DNA from: Flavobacterium johnsoniae
GTDB taxonomy: Bacteria > Bacteroidota > Bacteroidia > Flavobacteriales > Flavobacteriaceae
Direction of reading: 5' to 3'
DNA length: 64,000 bases
Assembly (NCBI RefSeq): GCF_030388325.1
Contig: NZ_CP103794.1
Coordinates: 682,001-746,000 of the forward strand
The position numbers were made by a program, and so were the translations under genes. This document shows positions 42,889 through 51,515 of this stretch, piece after piece. The notes under the pieces are model-generated. The model made no database searches, was not told the origin of the DNA, and saw only the letters and a list, made by a program, of their open reading frames with translations. Each line of letters opens with the position of its first letter. The first letter of the stretch is position 1.

Positions 42889-44634
42889 ATGAAAAGATAT
42901 TTAATTCTATTTCTAATCACATTTCAAGGACTTATGGCTCAAGTACAATTTGAAGCCAGAGTCAGCAAAAACACACTTGGAGTAAACGAAAGACTTCGTA
43001 TAGATTTCATCATGAATGTTGACGGAGATAATTTCGAACAGCCTTCTTTTGACGGTTTTAGAATGGTCGCTGGACCAAGCCAGCAAATAAGTCAGTCTTG
43101 GGTAAACGGACGAAGCTCTTTTCAAAAAATATATTCTTATATCTTACAACCTGAAAGAAAAGGAGTTGTAATGATTAAACAAGCTGCTATAGAATATAAC
43201 GGTCAAGTTTACAAAACAAATCCGATAAAAGTTACGGTTACCAATGCCGTTGCGCAAGAAAGAGATCCAAACGACAGACCTCCAGGATCTCCTAATGAAT
43301 TATTGACTTTGGTTGCAGAAATCTCTAAAACAAATCCGTATCTAAATGAACCGATTACAGTAGTTTATAAACTATACTTCAATAATATTGGAGTAAACCG
43401 TTTTAAAGAGCTTGCAAAACCTAAATACAATGATTTCTGGAATCAGAATATCGAAATTAAACAATTACAGATTGAAGAAGGAAGTTATCAAGGTCAGAGA
43501 TGTTATTCTGTAATCTTGAAAAAAACCGTTTTATATCCACAAAAGTCTGGAAGACTGACAATTGATCCTCTTTCGTTAGATATTGAAATAGAAATGGCTT
43601 CTAATCGTCGTGATATGTTTGGCCAAATGATTACCACACAAGGTAACAAAGTAGTATCTGCCGGAGCAAAAACAATCAATGTAAAACCGCTTCCAGAAAG
43701 CACTAAACCAGAAGGATTTACAGGCGCTGTTGGAAGATTAAATTTCACAGTTACTCCATCAAAAACAACACTTAAAAATGGTGAAGGACTTGATTTAATT
43801 GTTAGCGCTCAGGGAACTGGAAACATGAAGTTATTTACACTTCCAAAACCAGTTGTTCCAAATGCATTAGAAATGTATGATCCTGTCCATGATGAAAGTG
43901 TAACCACTTCTTTGGCTGGAATGTCTGGAAGAATTACAGATAAATACACAATTGTTCCGCAATACAGAGGAAAATATGCGATTAAACCAATGCAGTTTTC
44001 ATATTTTGATTTGAGTACTGGTTCATACAAAACCATTACATCAAAAGAAATTATGATTGACGTTTTAGATGGACCAACGCCTGCAGAAGCCAATACAGGA
44101 CCGGCATCTAAAAATGCAGTTGCTCAAACAGATCATTTCAAAAACATTAAATCTAAAACAGCTCTAACTCCGATTGCTAAAAAAGAGTTTTATGGTTCTA
44201 ATTTATATTTAGGATTATTGTTTGCTCCGTTCATCATTATTCCGCTTATTATTTTAGCTAAGAAAAGAAAAGAAGCTATTGACAGTGATGTTACTGGAAA
44301 TAGAATTAGAATGAACAATAAACTGGCGAAGAAATATTTATCGCAAGCGAAGAAACATCTTAACAACAAAGAGCCTTTCTATATCGCATTAGAAAAAGCG
44401 ATGCATAATTTCTTGAAAGCTAAACTGCATATTGAAACCTCAGAAATGAGTAAAGACAATATCAGAGAATTATTATTGTCTAGAAATGCAAATGCAGAAA
44501 CGGTTCAGAACTTTATTAATTTGACAGAAAACTGTGAATTTGCACGCTATGCACCAGCGTCGAGCGCTTCGATTCAGCAAGATTATGACAAAGCCGTTTT
44601 GATTATTTCTGCATTAGAAAAACAGATTGTCTAA
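42889..44634 (+). CDS. batD: BatD, oxygen-tolerance protein
   Basis: A 581-aa membrane-anchored protein with a signal peptide (MKRYLILFLITFQGLMAQ) and several Ig-like periplasmic domains. The segment QVQFEARVSKNTLGVNERLRIDF is the usual BatD start. A TM helix (LYLGLLFAPFIIIPLIILA) follows at about 440-460, then a cytoplasmic helical domain (KKYLSQAKKHLNNKEPFYIALEKAMHNFLKAKL). It lies in the standard position after batC. Confidence 0.92.
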   Translation: MKRYLILFLITFQGLMAQVQFEARVSKNTLGVNERLRIDFIMNVDGDNFEQPSFDGFRMVAGPSQQISQSWVNGRSSFQKIYSYILQPERKGVVMIKQAAIEYNGQVYKTNPIKVTVTNAVAQERDPNDRPPGSPNELLTLVAEISKTNPYLNEPITVVYKLYFNNIGVNRFKELAKPKYNDFWNQNIEIKQLQIEEGSYQGQRCYSVILKKTVLYPQKSGRLTIDPLSLDIEIEMASNRRDMFGQMITTQGNKVVSAGAKTINVKPLPESTKPEGFTGAVGRLNFTVTPSKTTLKNGEGLDLIVSAQGTGNMKLFTLPKPVVPNALEMYDPVHDESVTTSLAGMSGRITDKYTIVPQYRGKYAIKPMQFSYFDLSTGSYKTITSKEIMIDVLDGPTPAEANTGPASKNAVAQTDHFKNIKSKTALTPIAKKEFYGSNLYLGLLFAPFIIIPLIILAKKRKEAIDSDVTGNRIRMNNKLAKKYLSQAKKHLNNKEPFYIALEKAMHNFLKAKLHIETSEMSKDNIRELLLSRNANAETVQNFINLTENCEFARYAPASSASIQQDYDKAVLIISALEKQIV

Positions 44635-44641
44635 TTTTTTT

Positions 44642-44702
44642 AACGCAAAGTTCGCTAAGAAATAATGATCTAGCTTTCGCTGAATTTTAAGTTCGCAAAG
44701 TG
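44642..44702. repeat. Intergenic repeat, CGCAAAG family, copy 1
   Basis: Begins with AACGCAAAGTTCGC, which also occurs at 55286-55299, and ends with GTTCGCAAAG. It fills the batD-batE gap. Confidence 0.6.
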
Positions 44703-44722
44703 AAAATTTATACATCATAAAA

Positions 44723-45469
44723 ATGAAAAATATACTCTATCTCTTTTTATTAATCTCGCAGGTTTTCTTTGCGCAAGGTCGCTTTGAATCGGCAAATGCA
44801 CTTTACCAAAAAGGGCAATATAAAGAAGCGATTCAGGTTTACGAAAACATAGTTAAAGAAGATAAATTACATTCTGCTGAATTGTATTTTAATCTTGGTA
44901 ATTGCTATTATAAATTAAATCAAGTTGCGCCTTCGATTTATAATTATGAAAAAGCTTTGGTACTAAAACCAAACGATCCTGAGACTTTAAACAATTTAAA
45001 ATTTGCCAAAAAACTGACGATCGATGAAATTAAAGAAGTTCCTAAAGTTGGTTTTGCAAAACTGATTCAGAACTTTACTTCTATTTTTGATTATAATGAA
45101 TGGGCAAAAATTGCTGTAGCGATTGGTTTTATCTTTTTACTGAGTTTTATTGGCTATTATTTTTCAAAAGCTACACTTGCGAAAAGAATCTACTTTGTCG
45201 GAATGTTTATTTTTCTAGTTGCATTTGCTTTAAGCATATCTGCTGCTGTATCTGAAAAACGTCATTTTGATAACGATCGTGTTGCCATTGTTTTTTCTGA
45301 GATGAGTCAAATTCGTGCAAAACCTCAAAAGTCTGCCAATGGTATTATTTTATTGCACGAAGGAGCAAAAGTTTATGTTTTAGAAAGTGTTGCCGGCTGG
45401 AAAAAAGTTGAATTAACAGACGGAACGCAAGGCTGGATTGATTCTTCGACAATTAAAGAAGTTAAGTAA
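44723..45469 (+). CDS. batE: BatE, TPR and SH3-domain protein
   Basis: A 248-aa envelope protein with a signal peptide (MKNILYLFLLISQVFFAQ), TPR repeats (about 20-100), two TM helices (about 130-150 and 158-178, IAVAIGFIFLLSFIGYYF, RIYFVGMFIFLVAFALSI), and a C-terminal bacterial SH3-like domain (SQIRAKPQKSANGIILLHEGAKVYVLE). This is the last gene of the Bat operon and ends at a bidirectional terminator. Confidence 0.92.
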   Translation: MKNILYLFLLISQVFFAQGRFESANALYQKGQYKEAIQVYENIVKEDKLHSAELYFNLGNCYYKLNQVAPSIYNYEKALVLKPNDPETLNNLKFAKKLTIDEIKEVPKVGFAKLIQNFTSIFDYNEWAKIAVAIGFIFLLSFIGYYFSKATLAKRIYFVGMFIFLVAFALSISAAVSEKRHFDNDRVAIVFSEMSQIRAKPQKSANGIILLHEGAKVYVLESVAGWKKVELTDGTQGWIDSSTIKEVK

Positions 45470-45491
45470 AAGTTCAAAACATTTAAATAAA

Positions 45492-45533
45492 GAAATCCCA
45501 AATTCCAAAACAATAATTGGAATTTGGGATTTC
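45492..45533. terminator. Bidirectional terminator, AAATCCCAAATTCC family
   Basis: A perfect 17-bp stem (GAAATCCCAAATTCCAA with complement at 45517-45533) with an 8-nt loop between convergent batE and the VWA lipoprotein gene. Its arms match those at 30851-30894. Confidence 0.8.
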
Positions 45534-45553
45534 TATTTTTTTGAAACTTAAGA

Positions 45554-47104
45554 TTAATTCACCGCGTCTACCAATCTTATAAATTCAGATCGATAACCTT
45601 CTTCATCATTAGATAATCCTAATTTTGCCAGACTTTTAATTTCAGAACTTGAGCTATTTGCAATATATTTTGAATCACGCAATTTAAGTCCGAACCACGA
45701 AACAGCAGTTGTAAATTTGAAATCTGGAGAGCTGTTTTTTAGATCTGTTTTCTTATCTGCAATAACATTTATTATTTCATTACTTTTATTGCCATCAGGT
45801 TTTTTATATCTAAATTTTACAGTTGCCAATTCATCGCTATGATTTCCAGACACTTTCTGTGTTTTTGTATATTTTAAATCAGACGGAACATAATCACTTT
45901 CTACACCAGTCGGAATAACTTCATACAAAGCCGTTACCGAATGTCCGCTTCCTAATTCTCCAGCATCAATTTTATCATTTTTGAAATCTTCGGCATTAAG
46001 TTTTCGGTTTTCATACCCAACCAATCGATACGCCTGAACATGATTCGGATTAAACTCAATTTGGATTTTTACATCTTTCGCGATAGCAAACATCGAACCT
46101 TTAAATTCTTTTCCAAGAAAACGATTTGCTTCTTGAATGTTATCGATATAAGCGTAATTTCCATTTCCTTTATCAGCTAGAATTTCCATTTTCGAATCTT
46201 TATAATTGCCCATCCCGAATCCTAAAACGGTTAAGAAAACGCCAGATTCTCTTTTTTGTTCGATCAATTTCAGCATATCATCATCGCTTGAAGCGCCAAC
46301 ATTAAAATCACCATCGGTAGCTATCACTACTCTATTATTTCCTCCTTTGATAAAGTTTTCTTGTGCTAGTTTATAAGCCAGTTCGATTCCTTCTCCGCCC
46401 GCCGTGCTTCCGCCTGCGTGCAAATCGTCAAAAGCATCCATGATTTCGGCTTTATCATCTCCAGAAGTCGGTTCTAAAACTACTCCTGCCGAACCTGCAT
46501 AAACTACAATTGAAACTCGGTCTGTACTGCGAAGTTCTTTTACCAAAATTTTCATCGATTCTTTTAATAATGGTAATTTATTTGGTTCATCCATCGAACC
46601 CGAAACATCAACCAAAAAAACCAAATTAGTAGCCGGCAAATTTTCCATTGGAACGTCCTTTCCCTGCAAACCAATTTTTAGCAATCTGCTGCTTTTATTC
46701 CACGGGCAATCGCTGTATTCTGTATTAATAGAAAACGGATGCTCGCCGTCTGGCTGTGGATATTTGTATTTGAAAAAATTGATCATTTCTTCGACACGAA
46801 CGGCATCTTTAGGAACTTTTTGTCCTTCGTTTATAAATCGGCGAATATTGGTATAAGATGCATTATCAACATCTATAGAAAAAGTAGAAAGTGGCGCTTT
46901 AAGCGGAGATTCAAATGGATTTTCTTCTAATCCTGCGTAGCTTTCTGTATTAGTATCAGGAATGTAATTTTCTTCTTCAACCAAGTCGGTTGTTGTTACT
47001 GCGATTTCGGTCGAATCTGCCGCTGCATCTGGTGCATACGCTTTCTTACAGCTGAAAATAGTAAGTACAAGGAATGCCATCATAAAGAAATTAAGATTTC
47101 TCAT
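45554..47104 (-). CDS. YfbK-like VWA-domain lipoprotein
   Basis: A 516-aa lipoprotein (lipobox IFSC, Cys 19) with the YfbK plan: an N-terminal segment (STFSIDVDNASYTNIRRFI ... VRVEEMINFFKYKY), a VWA domain with an intact MIDAS (FLVDVSGSMDEPNK, TAGGEGIELAY, ATDGDFNVG), and a C-terminal DUF3520 domain (VSWFGLKLRDSKYI ... RSEFIRLVDAV). It is convergent with the Bat operon, which also encodes VWA proteins, but no direct link is known. The function of this family is not established. Confidence 0.9.
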   Translation of the reverse strand: MRNLNFFMMAFLVLTIFSCKKAYAPDAAADSTEIAVTTTDLVEEENYIPDTNTESYAGLEENPFESPLKAPLSTFSIDVDNASYTNIRRFINEGQKVPKDAVRVEEMINFFKYKYPQPDGEHPFSINTEYSDCPWNKSSRLLKIGLQGKDVPMENLPATNLVFLVDVSGSMDEPNKLPLLKESMKILVKELRSTDRVSIVVYAGSAGVVLEPTSGDDKAEIMDAFDDLHAGGSTAGGEGIELAYKLAQENFIKGGNNRVVIATDGDFNVGASSDDDMLKLIEQKRESGVFLTVLGFGMGNYKDSKMEILADKGNGNYAYIDNIQEANRFLGKEFKGSMFAIAKDVKIQIEFNPNHVQAYRLVGYENRKLNAEDFKNDKIDAGELGSGHSVTALYEVIPTGVESDYVPSDLKYTKTQKVSGNHSDELATVKFRYKKPDGNKSNEIINVIADKKTDLKNSSPDFKFTTAVSWFGLKLRDSKYIANSSSSEIKSLAKLGLSNDEEGYRSEFIRLVDAVN

Positions 47105-47318
47105 AAAGTAAATTTTTAAAAATTAATAAATGGGTTATTGGCTTCAAATAAGGACTAGCATTCCGGATGTACTAGAGACGATTATTTGCAATTTTCGAGT
47201 AAGCAAAATCGTGCCAAAAAAATTAAAATTACTTTTCTTACGAGAAAATAAAATAAGAGTCCTTGATTTTTAAGGGATTTGCTGCGGAATATTTTTTAAA
47301 ATGTGAAGATTTTTTTGC

Positions 47319-47370
47319 CACAGATTAAAAGGATTAAATGGATTAATCTTTTGAAATCCTTTAATCTGTG
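47319..47370. repeat. Intergenic repeat, AATCTGTG family, copy 2
   Basis: CACAGATTAAAAGGATT (47319-47335) and its near complement AATCCTTTAATCTGTG (47355-47370) form a long hairpin. The first arm is identical to that at 35019. Confidence 0.7.
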
Positions 47371-47407
47371 ACATTATTTTAAATCAATATATCGACAAAC
47401 TTTGTGT

Positions 47408-47433
47408 TAGACGCACTGCGGTGCGTCTCTACA
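47408..47433. repeat. REP-like palindrome, copy C
   Basis: Core GACGCACTGCGGTGCGTC with CTCTACAGA to the right, as in copies A and B. It lies 18 bp after the stop of the formyl-THF cyclo-ligase gene. Confidence 0.75.
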
Positions 47434-47451
47434 GAATATTGGGACGTGAAT

Positions 47452-48021
47452 TTAAAACTGATATATTTTCTCAGGCGTAACGCAGAAATCTAATTTGATA
47501 TCCGATTCAAAAACATCATCGATTTGGTTTACGGGTTCAAAAAACGAAAGTCCAATTTTGACGGTTTCAGGTTTGCATTCGGTAAGGAATTTATCGTAAA
47601 AACCTTTTCCGTAACCAATTCGGTTTCCGAAAACATCAAAAGCCAAAAGCGGTACAAAAACTACTTCAACCTTAGAAGAAGGAACTTCAATTCCGTCAAC
47701 AGGTTCGGGAATATTGTATTCGTTTTTCTTTATTTTGGTATTATCTGTTAAAAGAAAATGAGTCATTTTTCTGGTATCAAAATCACTTTTAGAAATTAGG
47801 ATTTCTTTGTCTTTTCCAGAAAGTAAATGCAAAACAAATTCGGTATTAACTTCTTTTTGTTCTTCAATCGGAAGAAAAACATGGTAATAGATTTTATCCC
47901 AAATTGGAATTTGGATTAATTGATTGGCAATCGCCAGACTTTTTTCTTCTATTTCATCAAAAGAAAGTAATTTACGGAGATTTTTATATTCTATTCGGAG
48001 TTCTTTTTTACTCGTCGGCAT
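47452..48021 (-). CDS. 5-formyltetrahydrofolate cyclo-ligase
   Basis: A 189-aa cytoplasmic enzyme that converts 5-formyl-THF and ATP to 5,10-methenyl-THF. Recognised by MPTSKKELRIEYKNLRKLLS at the start, the mid segment VFLPIEEQKEVNTEFV, and the hallmark VFVPLLAFDVFGNRIGYGKGFYDKFL, which includes the nucleotide/folate loop. I use ATG 48021, which overlaps the end of the upstream gene by 14 bp; the 22-codon longer frame only reads antisense-like, out-of-frame sequence of that gene. Translational coupling is likely. Confidence 0.92.
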   Translation of the reverse strand: MPTSKKELRIEYKNLRKLLSFDEIEEKSLAIANQLIQIPIWDKIYYHVFLPIEEQKEVNTEFVLHLLSGKDKEILISKSDFDTRKMTHFLLTDNTKIKKNEYNIPEPVDGIEVPSSKVEVVFVPLLAFDVFGNRIGYGKGFYDKFLTECKPETVKIGLSFFEPVNQIDDVFESDIKLDFCVTPEKIYQF

Positions 48022-48985
48022 TGTCGGGCGTTTTAGATAAATGATAAATAGCGTCGCCTTCGTAAACAATTGGCGAATGGTTGGCATTAATTACATAACC
48101 ATCATGAGGCGCTTTGACTTTCTGTTCAAATTTCCCAAACGGATCTGTAATAATCGCTAAGATAGTGCCTTTGGTTACATATTTTCCAACCAAATTAAAA
48201 TCATGCAGCAAACCCGAACATTTGGCACGAAGCCAAACCGATTGTTTTATATAAATAGAAGGCGTTAAAGCTGGCTCAGCAATCTGTTTTGGGTCGAGCA
48301 TATCTAAATAATGAAGCAGACGTTTAGTTCCTAAAACACCTTGATTGGCAATTTCGTTATTGATATCTAAAGATTTTCCACCCTCAAAAAGAAGCATTTT
48401 TACATTGGCATTTTCAGAAGTTTTTCTGAAAGAACCATTTATATTTTTAGAATAAAGTGTAAAAGGTGCATTAAAAATATCTGCCAAAACTTTTAACTCA
48501 GGATTATTTTCTGTGATTCTGATTTGTGGCGCATTGAATCTACTCGCTCCTCCTGCATGAAAATCGACTGCATAATCTAAAATCGGTAAAATTTCTTCTA
48601 CAATATGATAGGCAAATCGGCTTGCAAGCGAACCTTTTTTACTTCCTGGAAAAACGCGATTTAAATCTCTTCCATCAGGAAATTCTCTTGATTTATTGAC
48701 AAAACCATACATATTAATGACAGGAATGCAAATTATGGTTCCGCGCGAAGGTCTATTAATTTTTTTGCTGATAATCTGACGAACAATTTCTACGCCGTTA
48801 ATTTCGTCGCCATGAATTCCGGCAGAAAATAAAATTGTCGGACCGTCATGCTTGGAACGGCGCACGATTACAGGAATATTCAACTTGGTTGTAGTATGCA
48901 GTCGAGCAATTTCGACATTTATGGTTCTGTGTTCTCCCGGCAAAATCGATTCGCCAAAAATAACCAATGGAGTACTATTTTTCAT
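48008..48985 (-). CDS. Succinylglutamate desuccinylase/aspartoacylase-family protein
   Basis: A 325-aa zinc-dependent deacylase of the M14-like AstE/AspA family. Zinc ligands are seen in FSAGIHGDEINGVEIVRQI (H and E) and DFHAGG (H). The C-terminal part (about 240-320) has a biotinyl-like beta domain (VWLRAKCSGLLHDFNLVGKYVTKGTILAIITDPFG). The family removes acyl groups from amino acids, and the exact substrate is unknown. It overlaps the cyclo-ligase gene. Confidence 0.9.
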   Translation of the reverse strand: MKNSTPLVIFGESILPGEHRTINVEIARLHTTTKLNIPVIVRRSKHDGPTILFSAGIHGDEINGVEIVRQIISKKINRPSRGTIICIPVINMYGFVNKSREFPDGRDLNRVFPGSKKGSLASRFAYHIVEEILPILDYAVDFHAGGASRFNAPQIRITENNPELKVLADIFNAPFTLYSKNINGSFRKTSENANVKMLLFEGGKSLDINNEIANQGVLGTKRLLHYLDMLDPKQIAEPALTPSIYIKQSVWLRAKCSGLLHDFNLVGKYVTKGTILAIITDPFGKFEQKVKAPHDGYVINANHSPIVYEGDAIYHLSKTPDNADE

Positions 48986-49120
48986 GTAGAATTATAAAAT
49001 CTAAATATAGAAATTATTCTTTTGATTTCGTAAATTTGAAACTAATTCAATGTTAAGCTTTATTTGGAAATCGGAATGATTTTTGAAAAGCTTTACAAAC
49101 ATCTTCAGAAACAAAAAAGA

Positions 49121-50920
49121 ATGCAAAAACCGGCTTTAGATCTTCAAATTTTAACCTTGCCAGACAATCCAGGTGTTTATCAATATTACGATAAAGACGG
49201 AAAAATCTTGTATGTCGGAAAAGCAAAAAATTTAAAAAAAAGGGTTTCATCTTATTTTAATAAAATTCACGATACCGCTAAAACAAACGTTTTGGTCAAA
49301 AAAATCGTGACGATTAAACACATCGTTGTTCCAACTGAAACCGATGCGCTTTTATTAGAAAATAATTTAATTAAAACGCTTCAACCGCGATATAATGTAT
49401 TATTGCGAGATGATAAAAGTTATCCGTGGATTTGCATTAAAAAAGAACCTTTTTCTAGAATTTTTTTAACGAGAAGAATGGTTAAAGACGGCTCAGAATA
49501 TTTTGGTCCGTACACCAATTTCAAAATGGTGCACACTATTTTGGATTTGATTAAAGAATTGTATCCACTTCGAACTTGCAATTATGATTTGAGCGAATCA
49601 AATATAAATTCAGGGAAATTTAAAGTTTGCCTAGAATATCATATTGGCAATTGCAAAGGTCCGTGCGAAGGTTTAGAACCTTTAGAAGAATATCAAAGAC
49701 AAGTCAATGCCATTCGCGAAATCTTGAAAGGAAACTTTAAAGAAAGTTTAAAAGATTTCAAGAAGTTAATGAATACTTACGCTCAAAATTTACAGTTTGA
49801 AGAAGCGCAGAAAATCAAAGAAAAGATTGAGGTTTTAGAGAATTATCAATCCAGATCGACCATTATAAATCCGAAGATTACCAATATTGATGTTTTCTCG
49901 ATTGTTTCTGATGAAAGTGCCGCTTATGTCAACTTTTTGCAGATTTCTCACGGTTCGATTATTCGTTCGCATACTTTAGAAATAAAGAAAAAATTGGACG
50001 AATCTGACGAAGAATTATTAGAATTGGCAATTGTAGAATTGCGTGAACGTTTTCAATTATTATCAAAAGAAATCATTGTTCCGTTTGAATTGGATTTGGG
50101 CGAAAACATTAAAGTAACCGTTCCTCAGCTTGGCGATAAAAAACAGATTTTAGATTTATCGATTCGAAATGCTAAGTTTTATCGCATCGAACAATTGAAA
50201 CAATTACAAATTGTAGATCCAGATCGTCACGTAAATCGAATTATGGCGCAAATGCAAAAAGATTTACGCCTTCCTTCTGAGCCACGACATATAGAATGTT
50301 TTGATAACTCGAATATTCAGGGAACAAATCCGGTTGCGGCTTGCGTTGTTTTTAAAGACGGAAAACCGAGTAAAAAAGATTATCGTCATTTTAATGTCAA
50401 AACGGTTATTGGTCCAGATGACTTTGCTTCGATGACCGAAATTGTGTACCGACGTTACAGAAGATTGTTGGACGAAAACGAACCTTTACCACAATTAATT
50501 ATCATTGACGGTGGAAAAGGACAACTTTCGGCAGCATTAAAAAGTATTGACGAATTAGGCTTACGCGGAAAAGTGGCAATAATTGGAATTGCAAAACGCC
50601 TAGAAGAACTTTTTTATCCTGGCGATTCAATTCCGTTATATTTAGATAAAAAATCTGAAACTTTAAAAGTAATTCAGCAATTGCGAAACGAAGCGCACAG
50701 ATTCGGAATCACATTTCATAGAGATAAAAGAAGCAAATCGGCGCTTAATTCTTCTGTAGAAAGTATTCCGGGAATTGGCGAAAAAACAATGTTGGCGCTA
50801 ATCCAACATTTTAAAAGTGTTAAAAGATTAAAATTGGCTACAGAAAAAGAAATTTCAGACGTTGTAGGTGTTTCGAGAGCCAAGAAAATTGTTGCATTTT
50901 ATCATTCTAAAGAAATCTAA
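49121..50920 (+). CDS. uvrC: Excinuclease ABC subunit C
   Basis: Makes both incisions in nucleotide-excision repair. The 599-aa protein contains the GIY-YIG nuclease (PDNPGVYQYYDKDGKILYVGKAKNLKKR), a UvrBC coiled-coil segment (FEEAQKIKEKIEVLENYQ), the RNase H-like nuclease (HIECFDNSNIQGTNPVAACVVF, IIIDGGKGQLSAAL) and a C-terminal HhH pair (SIPGIGEKTMLALIQHFKSV). I chose ATG 49121 (MQKPALDLQILTL); ATG 49076 would add 15 residues. Cysteines of the small zinc-like cluster (CNYDLS ... CLEYHIGNCKGPC) are present. Confidence 0.95.
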   Translation: MQKPALDLQILTLPDNPGVYQYYDKDGKILYVGKAKNLKKRVSSYFNKIHDTAKTNVLVKKIVTIKHIVVPTETDALLLENNLIKTLQPRYNVLLRDDKSYPWICIKKEPFSRIFLTRRMVKDGSEYFGPYTNFKMVHTILDLIKELYPLRTCNYDLSESNINSGKFKVCLEYHIGNCKGPCEGLEPLEEYQRQVNAIREILKGNFKESLKDFKKLMNTYAQNLQFEEAQKIKEKIEVLENYQSRSTIINPKITNIDVFSIVSDESAAYVNFLQISHGSIIRSHTLEIKKKLDESDEELLELAIVELRERFQLLSKEIIVPFELDLGENIKVTVPQLGDKKQILDLSIRNAKFYRIEQLKQLQIVDPDRHVNRIMAQMQKDLRLPSEPRHIECFDNSNIQGTNPVAACVVFKDGKPSKKDYRHFNVKTVIGPDDFASMTEIVYRRYRRLLDENEPLPQLIIIDGGKGQLSAALKSIDELGLRGKVAIIGIAKRLEELFYPGDSIPLYLDKKSETLKVIQQLRNEAHRFGITFHRDKRSKSALNSSVESIPGIGEKTMLALIQHFKSVKRLKLATEKEISDVVGVSRAKKIVAFYHSKEI

Positions 50921-50926
50921 TCCATT

Positions 50927-51463
50927 TTGAGAACAGTCTTTTTACATATTATTTTCTGTTTGTTTTTTGCTATTTCATATAGTCAAAACGATATTTCTTT
51001 TGTACAAAAAGACAAAAGTAAGATCGAGATAAGTTTTAAAAATAAAATTGGAACTAGCGATGAAGAATACGAACAAGCGGTCGAAATAAAAAATACTCAA
51101 ACTGGAAAAACTCAAATTATAAATAACATCGAAGTTTCGATAACTGGAAAACCATCTCGTTTGGAAATAAACGATTATAATTTTGACGGTTACACCGATT
51201 TTGCCAGTTTCCGTACCGATGACGGAATGGGAGTTTACACGATTTATCAGATTTTTATCTTTAATCCGAAAACTAAAAATTTTGAACGTTTAGAATTTCC
51301 ATCGAATTTTAATCCAAAATGTGATATGTTTTGCGATGTGAAAGTTGATAAAATTAAAAAGACACTTACATCAAGTTGCAGAGGCGGAGCACGAACCCAT
51401 AACGATGTTTGGAAGTATGATCAAAACAAAAAGTTAATACTTTTAAAAACAACATCATATTAA
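50927..51463 (+). CDS. Small exported protein, XAC2610-like
   Basis: A 178-aa exported protein beginning at a TTG (50927), 6 bp after uvrC, with a signal peptide (FLHIIFCLFFAISYSQ). The central segment SRLEINDYNFDGYTDFASFRTDDGMG resembles the calcium-loop-like region of XAC2610-type proteins. Three Cys residues cluster in KCDMFCDVKV and TSSCRGG. The function is unknown. Confidence 0.75.
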   Translation: MRTVFLHIIFCLFFAISYSQNDISFVQKDKSKIEISFKNKIGTSDEEYEQAVEIKNTQTGKTQIINNIEVSITGKPSRLEINDYNFDGYTDFASFRTDDGMGVYTIYQIFIFNPKTKNFERLEFPSNFNPKCDMFCDVKVDKIKKTLTSSCRGGARTHNDVWKYDQNKKLILLKTTSY

Positions 51464-51515
51464 GAGTAAACCAAAAAAAATTGCCGACTTTTACAAAACT
51501 AACTTGCAAATTTTT

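Larger units (their letters stand above)
47105..47451. other. Intergenic region with two repeat elements
   Basis: This 347-bp gap has an AT-rich left half where I see no gene or promoter consensus, and two repeats in the right half (47319-47370 and 47408-47433). There is no ORF or tRNA. Confidence 0.6.
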
